From the NCBI RefSeq assembly GCF_035825295.1, contig NZ_JAYMGI010000002.1, forward strand, positions 6,129,501-6,193,500: a stretch of DNA of 64,000 nt. The letters are read 5' to 3'. The notes below the pieces were generated by a model. That model saw only the letters and a program-made list of their open reading frames with translations. It searched no databases and was not told where the DNA came from. Below, piece by piece: positions 57,283 through 64,000 of this stretch. This DNA comes from Actinacidiphila sp. DG2A-62 (lineage in GTDB: Bacteria > Actinomycetota > Actinomycetes > Streptomycetales > Streptomycetaceae). A program made the translations under genes and the position numbers. Each line of letters starts with the position of its first letter. Position 1 is the first letter of the stretch.

Positions 57283-57920
57283 GGGACTGTAAAACGTTCG
57301 GTGTAACTCCTGATCAAGGAAGATGCATCGATGACCAGTGAGAACGTGACCGAGGCCGAGTCCGTTGAGGCGTCTGAGCCGCAGTCGGCGAAGACGGTAG
57401 ACGACCAGCTCGTTGACGAGCTGGTGGGCCGCGCCCAGGCCGAGGGCCTGCAGCTGACGGGCGAGGGAGGGCTGCTCCAGCAGCTGACGAAGCGGCTGCT
57501 GGAGTCCGCCCTCGAGGGTGAGATCACCGACCACCTGGGCTACGACAAGCACGATCCGGCCGGGAAGAACGGCGGCAACAGCCGCAACGGGACCCGGGCC
57601 AAGACCGTGCTCACGGATGTCGGGCCGGTGGAGATATCGGTGCCCCGTGACCGTGAAGGCTCGTTCGAGCCGAAGATCGTCAAGAAGCGGCAGAAGCGTT
57701 TGTCCGGCGTGGACGAGATGGTCATCTCCCTGTCCGCGAAGGGCCTGACGACCGGTGAGGTCCAGGCCCACCTGGCCGAGGTCTATGGCGCCGAAGTCTC
57801 CCGCCAGACGATCTCCACCATCACCGACAAGGTCATGGACGGCATGGCCGAATGGCAGAACCGGCCCCTCGACGCCGTCTACCCGGTCATCTTCATCGAC
57901 GCGATCCACGTGAAGATCCG
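57283..57920 (+). mobile_element. left part of an IS256-family element (a)
   Basis: Outer end ggactgtaaaacgttcggtg at 57284; the element is cut at 57920 by an ISL3 insertion. Its transposase N-terminal half is intact. The same outer end occurs as a scar at 47670-47688. Confidence 0.75.
57331..57920 (+). pseudogene. IS256-family (Mutator) transposase, N-terminal half
   Basis: Starts ATG at 57331. LQQLTKRLLESALEGEITDH LGYDKHDPAGKNGGNSRNGT (two segments), VPRDREGSFEPKIVKKRQKR and ISLSAKGLTTGEVQAHLAEV are typical Mutator-type sequence. VIFIDAIHVKIR (first Asp) meets the ISL3 terminus, after which ten codons into the ISL3 end a stop occurs. The catalytic C-terminal half is absent. Confidence 0.87.
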
Positions 57921-58718
57921 GGTTCTGTCGACGATCTTGTGATGCGGACGGCGATGCGCCGGGCCGTCGTGGTTCGCGATCATGAACCGCGTGTTCTCGT
58001 GATCTCTTGCAGCAGCTGTTCCCGCACCTGTCCGCGCTCACCGTTGACCAGGTCGAACGAGGTTCGTCCGCCGTGGTGTTGAGGGCCCGGGTGGCTGGGG
58101 AGGGCGGCCGGTGCCGGTGCGGGCGGTGGTCTGGGCGGGTCCACGGCCGTTACGTCCGCAGCCTTCGAGATGCCGCGGTGGGCGGCGCCGGCGTGATCAT
58201 AGAGCTGCAGGTCCGCCGGTTCCGATGCCAGAACCCGGCCTGTCCGGCGGTCACGTTCGCCGAGCAGGTTCATGGCCTGACCAGGCCGCACAGCCGCTTC
58301 ACCCCGTTGCTGCTCGGGTTGCTGGCGCGGATCGGGCTCGCCCTCGCCGGCCGTGCGGGAGCCCGGCTGACCGCAGCCTTGGGCATGGCGACCGGCAGGG
58401 ACACCCTGCTGAGGCTGCTCAAGGCCCTGCCAGAGCCGGAGACCGGGGCCGTGGAGGTGCTCGGCGTCGACGACTTCGCGTTCCGCAAGGGCCGCCACTA
58501 CGGCACCGTGCTGATCGACATGGCGACCCACCGCCCGCTGCACCTCTTCGACGGCCGAGAAGGCGAGGACCTGGCCGCCTGGCTGCGGCAGCACCCCGAA
58601 GTAAGGGTGATCTGCCGGGACCGCTCCAGCGGCTACGGTGAGGGATCCCGCCAGGGTGCCCCGCAGGCCGTGCAGGTCGCCGACCGCTGAGGTTCCCCCG
58701 CTGCGCGGGAGTGGCTGA

Positions 58719-59639
58719 CTAGCTGGTCAGGGCGGGTTGACGGGGTTTCAGGTTCACTGGTTCGGTCGCTGCCTGGTTGGCGTAGTGCTTCTCCTCGAAC
58801 TCGATGGGGCTGAGGTAGCCGAGGCGTTTTTGGATGCGGCGGGGGTTGTAGAAGCCGTCGATGTACTCGAAGAGCGCGAGGTTGGCCTCGGCTCTGGTGT
58901 CAAAGGTCCGGCCGCGGACGCACTCGGTCTTGATCAGCATCCACAGGTTCTCCGCCAGGGCATTGTCGTAGGAGTCGCCGACCGAGCCCATAGACGCCCC
59001 GATACCCGCTCTGACCAGGCGTGTTGTGAGCTTGATAGACGTGTACTGCGTGCCGTGGTCGGCGTGGTGGACGAGTTCGCCGGGGACGACCTCCCGGCTG
59101 GCCAGCGCGTACTCCAGCGAGGTGAGGACCAGGTCGGCGTCCGCGCGGGCGGAGGTCTCCCAGGCCACGACTCTGCGGGAGAAGACATCTCGGATCGCGG
59201 AGAGCCACAGTGGTCCCTGAAGGGTGGAGATCATGGTCAGGTCGGTGACCCACAGCCGGTTCGGCCCGCTCGCGGTGAAGTCGCGTTGCACGAGGTCGGG
59301 GGCGAGTGCGGCGTCGGGGTCGCGGTGGGTGAACCCTTTGCCCCGGCGGGGGCTGATCCCGGCGAGGCCGGCCTGGCGCATGAGCCGCTCGACCCGTTTG
59401 CGGCCGACGTGGACGCCCTCGCGTTTCAGGACGGCGTGGACCCTGGGCGATCCGTAGATCCCGCCGGAGTCCTGGTGGATCTGCCGGATCCTCCCGGTCA
59501 GCTCGGTGTCCTGGCGGCGTCTCTCGCACGGCTCGGTCCCGGCCTGGCGCCAGCGGTAGTAGGTGGAGGAGGGGATGTGCAGTTCCCGGAGTACGGGCTC
59601 GACCCCCAGGTGCGGGTGCTCGGTAAGGAGCGCGGTCAC
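58719..59639 (-). CDS. IS3-family transposase subunit OrfB (306 aa)
   Basis: DDE recombinase: LWVTDLTMISTLQGPLWLSA (first Asp), LVHHADHGTQYTSIKLTTRL (second Asp), DNALAENLWMLIKTECVRG (Glu), and C-terminal PRRIQKRLGYLSPIEFEEK. GTG start at 59639 overlaps the orfA stop (GTGA). Confidence 0.9.
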   Translation of the reverse strand: MTALLTEHPHLGVEPVLRELHIPSSTYYRWRQAGTEPCERRRQDTELTGRIRQIHQDSGGIYGSPRVHAVLKREGVHVGRKRVERLMRQAGLAGISPRRGKGFTHRDPDAALAPDLVQRDFTASGPNRLWVTDLTMISTLQGPLWLSAIRDVFSRRVVAWETSARADADLVLTSLEYALASREVVPGELVHHADHGTQYTSIKLTTRLVRAGIGASMGSVGDSYDNALAENLWMLIKTECVRGRTFDTRAEANLALFEYIDGFYNPRRIQKRLGYLSPIEFEEKHYANQAATEPVNLKPRQPALTS

Positions 59640-59944
59640 CTGGGCCGGGTCGGGTCGAGCTGTGCGGCGAAAAAAGCCGAGGCCGTCCGCAGGACCTCAT
59701 TCGCCCGGCGCAGTTCCTTCACCTCGCGCCGCAGCTGGGCGAGCTCTTCCTTCTCCTCGGTGGTGAGCAGGTCACCGCGCTCGCCGGCATCAGCCTCGGC
59801 CTGCCGGATCCAGTTGCGCAGGGCCTCATGGTGCACGCCGAGGTCCTCGGCCATACGGCGGATCACGGGCTTCGGATCGGCAGTCCGGTACATCCGCACC
59901 GCACGCTCACGCAACTCCAGCGGGTACTTCCTCGGCGCAGGCAT
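59636..59944 (-). CDS. IS3-family transposase subunit OrfA (102 aa)
   Basis: Helix-turn-helix (RERAVRMYRTADPKPVIRRM AEDLGVHHEALRNWIRQAE, two segments) and coiled coil (EKEELAQLRREVKELRRANE). ATG at 59944 (MPAPRKYPLEL); TGA overlaps orfB start by four bases. Confidence 0.88.
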   Translation of the reverse strand: MPAPRKYPLELRERAVRMYRTADPKPVIRRMAEDLGVHHEALRNWIRQAEADAGERGDLLTTEEKEELAQLRREVKELRRANEVLRTASAFFAAQLDPTRPR

Positions 59945-60939
59945 CGTCTGGACTCCTCTCATGAGACCCATCTGACCTGCTGTCACCATTCCCCGCATCT
60001 CGGGGGAACCTCAGCTTCCACCTGTGGCAGAACCTGTGCCAGTCGGTCGAGAAGGCGGTCAGCACGCTCCGACCGCACCTGGCCGGGCCGGCCCCGCAAG
60101 CGGAAGGCGACGGACTCGAAGCCGAGCCGGACATCATGAAGCCCAACCCCGAACTCAAGATCGTGGTCAGGTTCAAGGAACAGCACGCGGCAGCCCACGA
60201 GTTGCGGGCCCAGGGACTGTCCAAGGCGGCGATCGGCCGCAAGCTGGGCCCGCACCAGGCGACGGTCCGCAAGCTGATCAACGCCGCCACCGCGCAGGAA
60301 CTGACGGCGAAGACCCTGCACCGCACTCACCTGGTCGACCCCTGCACCGGCTACCTCCACCGGCGTTGGAACGAGGGCATCCGCAACGCAGCCCAGCTCT
60401 TCCGGGAGATCCGCCAACTCGGCCACTCCGGCGGCGAACTGGCCGTCCAGCGTCACCTGCGGCGCTACCGCACGCACCGCGGCCACATGCCGGCACCAGG
60501 CCCCAAGCCCCCGTCGGTCCGTGAAGTCACCGCCTGGATCACCACCCACCCCGACCACCTCGACGGCACAGACGCGGACAAGCTGGCCACCCTGCAGTCC
60601 CGCAACCAGGATCTCGACAGGCTCACCCGGCACGTCAGGGCCTTCGCGGTAATGCTGACCCACCGCGAGGACCACCGCCTCGACGAATAGATCCACACCG
60701 CCGAGACCGACAGCCTCACCTCGGTCGCGTCATTCGCCCGCAACCCCCGCCGCGATATCGACGCCGTCCGCAACGGGCTCACCCAGCCCTACAGCTCCGG
60801 CGCGGTCAAAGGGAACATCAACCGCCTCAAGATGCTCAAACAGCAGATGTTCGGACGGGCCAGCCTCGACCTCCTGCGCAAGCGCGTCCTCCTCGCCCGA
60901 TGAACACACCGCCCGCATCACAAGATCGTCGACAGAACC

Positions 60940-61531
60940 CGGACCTTCACGTTGATGGCATCGACGAACAGAACGGGACAGACACGGTCGAGCGGCCGGT
61001 TCTGCCATTCGGCCATACCCTCCATCACCTGGTCGGTGATCGTGGAGATCGTCGTCTTCGACACGCTGGCGCCGTAGACCTCGGCCAGGTGCGCGGAGAT
61101 CTCCCGTGGGTGAGGCCCTTCGCGGACAGTGACAGCACCATCTCGTCAACACCGGTCAGCCGCCGCTGCCGCTTCTTGACCAACTGCGGCTGGAAGCTGC
61201 CGGCCCGGTCCCGGGGCACCTCGATCTCGACCGGGCCGACGTCGGTCACCACCGTCTTGGAACGGGTGCCATTGCGGTAGTTCCCACTCCCGTCCCCGGT
61301 CGCATCGTGTTTGTCGTAGCCGAGATGGTCGGTGATCTCGCCATCCAACGCGGACTCCAGCACCCGCTTCGTCAGCTGCTGGAGCAGCCCGCCCTCACCG
61401 GTCAGCTGCAGCCCGCCGGCCTTCGCCCGGTCGACCAGCTGACCGATCAACTGGTCGTCCAACAGGTCCGCCGGCAGCTCGACCGGTCGACTCACCTCAG
61501 ACGCCTCGACAGAGACGATCACGTCACTCAT
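60940..61531 (-). pseudogene. IS256-family transposase, N-terminal half, with a frameshift
   Basis: ATG at 61531. LLQQLTKRVLESALDGEITD HLGYDKHDATGDGSGNYRNG (two segments), RDRAGSFQPQLVKKRQRRLT. Near 61100 the frame shifts; the next frame continues through the DNA coding for TISTITDQVMEGMAEWQNRP and VLFVDAINVKVR to the junction. Clearly distinct in sequence from element a (for example SVEASEVSRPVELP at the N-terminus). Confidence 0.82.
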
Positions 61532-61577
61532 CAGGTATTCCCTTGATCAGGTTTACACCGCTGACGGTACAGGCCCG
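60940..61577 (-). mobile_element. left part of a second IS256-family element (b)
   Basis: Outer end near 61571-61577 (ggcctgtaccg on the minus strand, similar to element a). Cut at 60940 by the ISL3 terminus at the same codon as element a. It lies inside the right end of the copy-2 IS at 61578. Confidence 0.72.
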
Positions 61578-61603
61578 CCTGATCGTCTTGGGGTGATCGT
61601 TCG

Positions 61604-62437
61604 TCACCGTCGGACCTCGGAGTTCGCTAGGACGAGCAGGGCCCGCAGCAGGGTGGTGGCGTGACGGGCGTTCATGCGGACCTTGGTCAGGACGCGCCAG
61701 GTCTTCAGGTTCGCGAAGCCGTGCTCAACGGCGGCGCGTTCGCGGCTGACCAGCCGGTTCGCCTCCCTCTCGGCGTCGGTGAGGCGGCGGGAGCGCGTCG
61801 CCTTGCGGCCGGTGATGATCACGGGATTGTCGTCAGGGTCGTCGTCCAGTCCGACGAAGCCGAGGTCGGCAAGGGCGCCGAGGCCGGCCTCGCGCAGATG
61901 CGCGGTGATGTGGTCGTGGCGGGCGGCGGTGATCTCGCTGGCCCGGCCGGGACGGGCCGAGGAGATCCAGATCAGGTTGCCCTTCTCATCGGTGAGAGCA
62001 AGGAAGAGCAGGCCGTGGGCCTTGTGTTTCCCGCTGTAGTTCTTGCGGTTGGCCGCCCCGGTGCGGCGGCGGGTGCGGACCAGGGTGCCGTCCAGCAGGA
62101 CCACCGCACCGCCGGAACGGGCGATCTTCTTCAGGGCGCGGTCCAGACGTGGGGCCTTCGCGGCCAGCAGGTCGAGTACTTCGAGGACCCAGCGTCGGAC
62201 GGTGGCGGCCGAGACCGCGTTGCCGCCGGCCATGTCGGCCAGGCGCTGGTCGTGACGCAGGACAGCGAGCACGACGATCGCCTGGGTGCCGGGGGCGGCC
62301 TTGCGCCAGCGCGTGCCCAGCTGCTTGCGGCGCCGGCGTATCAGTCCGGCGACGAGATCGACGGTCCGCTTCGACACGGGAAGCCGGACCTGGTAGACAA
62401 CACCGGGAGAGCCCCCGGCGGGCGGCTGCTTCTTCAC
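61604..62437 (-). CDS. DDE transposase, copy 2 (277 aa)
   Basis: Translation identical to 19382-20215, including GGAVVLLDGTLVRT, ALADLGFVGLDDDPDDNPVI and ERAAVEHGFANLKT. Open and potentially functional in trans, although its own element has lost one end. Confidence 0.85.
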   Translation of the reverse strand: MKKQPPAGGSPGVVYQVRLPVSKRTVDLVAGLIRRRRKQLGTRWRKAAPGTQAIVVLAVLRHDQRLADMAGGNAVSAATVRRWVLEVLDLLAAKAPRLDRALKKIARSGGAVVLLDGTLVRTRRRTGAANRKNYSGKHKAHGLLFLALTDEKGNLIWISSARPGRASEITAARHDHITAHLREAGLGALADLGFVGLDDDPDDNPVIITGRKATRSRRLTDAEREANRLVSRERAAVEHGFANLKTWRVLTKVRMNARHATTLLRALLVLANSEVRR

Positions 62438-62509
62438 ACAGGCGCCAACTCCTGCCGGGGGTCCTCACGTTACGGCCGAAACCGGCCGATCCGCCCGGCG
62501 TCAGCGTGG

Positions 62510-62995
<486 letters not shown>

Positions 62996-63261
62996 GCGCC
63001 TCCCTCCCGCTGCGGAACCTACGAGACGCCCGGATGCGCCACCCCAGAATCCGCGAACCGGCCCGTGGCAGATGATCACCTGCTAACGATCACGGCCGAG
63101 AGCAGCGCGAGCGCGTCAATCGCCACCCACACCAGCGGCCCGACCTGCGAATTCAGGATGAAAATCGATCAATGCTACGGTGCGACGTCGTACCGCGCTG
63201 GGGCCGGAGACGGAACTACGACCGGTTTCGAGCTACGGGTGCGCGTCCTACTCTGTAGTCC

Positions 63262-63786
63262 ATGGCTTGGACGACGCTGGCCAGCGCCATCGTGGGTGCC
63301 GTGATCGCGACGGGGTGCTCTGCGTTACTCGACCGAAGTCGCTGGCGGCGTGAGCAGGATGATCGCCTCATCAGTGCACGGCGTGCGCTGTACGGCGAGT
63401 ACCTGGCTTGTCTGTCCCGGGCCCGCAACGACTTCCGAAGCCTCGTCCGTAACGAGAGCGCGAATCCGGCGGAGCGCGAGCGCTCCGCCCGAGAGAGCTT
63501 CGCCCCGTGCTTCGGCATGCGCTACCAGATGTCCATCACAGCCGCATCGAAGGTATTCGATGCCTCCGAGCGCGCGTTTCGCCGACTGCGTGATGTCCGG
63601 GACCTTGCCGCGGCCGGCATTCTCGCGGGAGACGAGGCGTACTCGGACGGCCGCGCTGAGTATGAGGTTGCTCTGTTCCGACTTCGTGAGGCGATGCGCC
63701 TTGATCTGGGAGCTGACCGGGAGCCTGCGATAACCCAGCTGAGGCGCTCGCGGGCAACCCGAGCACGAGGACCGCACGACGCGTAA
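63262..63786 (+). CDS. membrane-anchored coiled-coil protein (174 aa)
   Basis: Not recognised. The N-terminus (TTLASAIVGAVIATGCSALL) is a single membrane helix or lipoprotein-like segment, followed by a positively charged cytoplasmic start RSRWRREQDDRLISARRALY and long helices (SKVFDASERAFRRLRDVRDL). Similar one-helix small proteins are common in Streptomyces. ATG at 63262, 98 bases after the IS copy 2. Confidence 0.7.
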   Translation: MAWTTLASAIVGAVIATGCSALLDRSRWRREQDDRLISARRALYGEYLACLSRARNDFRSLVRNESANPAERERSARESFAPCFGMRYQMSITAASKVFDASERAFRRLRDVRDLAAAGILAGDEAYSDGRAEYEVALFRLREAMRLDLGADREPAITQLRRSRATRARGPHDA

Positions 63787-64000
63787 CAGGCAGCGGAGGT
63801 CACCGCCGGAGAAGGGGCCCGGCGGTACGGGCAGCCGCCGGACCCGGCCGACTCGTCGCGGCTGGGATCGACCGGGTGCCCTGGCTGGCGGCTTCGTCGA
63901 CTCCAAGAGGTCCCCGCTGCGGAGGCGTCTCCGGACGTTCGGGGATGTGGTGGTGTTGGGGGTGGGGTGGGCGGCCGACGCGGTGGGTGAGGTGGTCGGC

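Larger units (their letters stand above)
58688..60013. mobile_element. IS3-family element (intact), nested in ISL3-B
   Basis: Ends tgaggttcccccg at 58688 and its complement at 60001-60013. The transposase genes lie on the minus strand. Reconstructing the target gives gaccgcttccac with at most a 2-base GC duplication. The same IS left a 111-base fragment at 25934-26044. Confidence 0.88.
58007..60903 (+). pseudogene. ISL3-family transposase interrupted by IS3 and by a nonsense codon
   Basis: N-terminal half 58007-58687 ([40 protein letters not shown] zinc region, [47 protein letters not shown], two segments). The IS3 element follows, then the gene resumes at 60014 (FHLWQNLCQSVEKAVSTLRP). An in-frame TAG at 60688 replaces the Trp expected in DEWIHTAE. 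The tail SSGAVKGNINRLKMLKQQMF GRAS with the Glu region (two segments) ends at 60903. TTG start at 58007 is uncertain. Confidence 0.85.
57921..60939. mobile_element. ISL3-family element B, itself interrupted by IS3
   Basis: Perfect 27-base inverted repeats at 57921-57947 and 60913-60939 (outer ggttctgtcgacgatcttgt). Both flanks are the same codon position (Val-Lys-Ile/Val-Arg) of two different IS256 transposases in opposite orientation, an arrangement a single insertion cannot give. Confidence 0.88.

Noticed and set aside
63787-64000. Possible gene start at the window's end
   Set aside because: Frames are open but lack a start with a ribosome site and any recognisable sequence.

Overview
The window looks like an actinomycete, most probably a Streptomyces accessory region (chromosome arm, genomic island or megaplasmid). 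It has very high G+C, GTG/TTG starts, stop/start overlaps of the ATGA/GTGA type, many actinobacterial protein families and dense insertion-sequence traffic. No core housekeeping operon is present. These calls come from reading the sequence; no database search was run.

Layout. (1) 1-5.3 kb: an AAA ATPase, a tandem pair of AbiTii-domain genes (the first with a one-base frameshift), a decayed MFS transporter and an unrecognised gene. (2) 5.57-9.1 kb: a dead IS4-like element inserted at the stop codon of an unknown 464-residue protein. A 3' fragment of tRNA-Arg(CCG) with its hairpin follows and probably marks one end of an integrated element. (3) 9.7-17.2 kb: small accessory genes, then a tight block of SNF2 ATPase (carrying an apparent double-stranded-RNA-binding domain), SWIM zinc-finger protein and PD-(D/E)XK/DUF5655 nuclease. 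This is the best candidate for an undescribed system, probably genome defence or nucleic-acid surveillance. (4) 17.2-20.3 kb: two insertion sequences, each carrying an extra gene. (5) 20.4-26.2 kb: frameshifted metabolic genes, LysR and MarR regulators, LtrA, and MFS and histidine-kinase fragments joined through an IS3 scar.

(6) 26.3-40.6 kb: an aromatic-acid catabolic cluster, nearly all on the minus strand. It holds 3-hydroxybenzoate 6-hydroxylase-like, gentisate 1,2-dioxygenase and fumarylacetoacetate-hydrolase-family genes, which together would convert 3-hydroxybenzoate through gentisate to ring-cleavage products and then central metabolites. A CaiB-type CoA-transferase, an HMG-CoA-lyase-like protein, a class II aldolase, a homogentisate-dioxygenase-like cupin, an AhpD-like protein, an FMN reductase, a quinone-oxidoreductase-like protein, an MFS exporter and a fused double-MarR regulator accompany them. 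(7) 41-50.8 kb: a second oxidative cluster (NIPSNAP, DedA, TSUP, SnoaL-like, FAD monooxygenase, truncated CocE-type hydrolase, flavin/2Fe-2S reductase, PPOX flavoprotein, LysR) with a duplicated LysR-type promoter. (8) 50.9-63.2 kb: an IS graveyard (ISL3, IS5, IS112-like, IS256, ISL3 and IS3 nested, and a second copy of the element at 18.6 kb) surrounding an SDR/TetR pair with clear palindromic operators and a second SDR. (9) 63.26 kb onward: a small membrane-anchored protein.

A recurring feature is single-base frameshifts, many in short G/C runs, in otherwise well-preserved genes (AbiTii, aldolase, MFS, NIPSNAP, TSUP, SDR, LtrA, FAD monooxygenase, SNF2). This suggests either homopolymer sequencing errors or widespread recent decay, so the 'pseudogene' labels on those entries are provisional.
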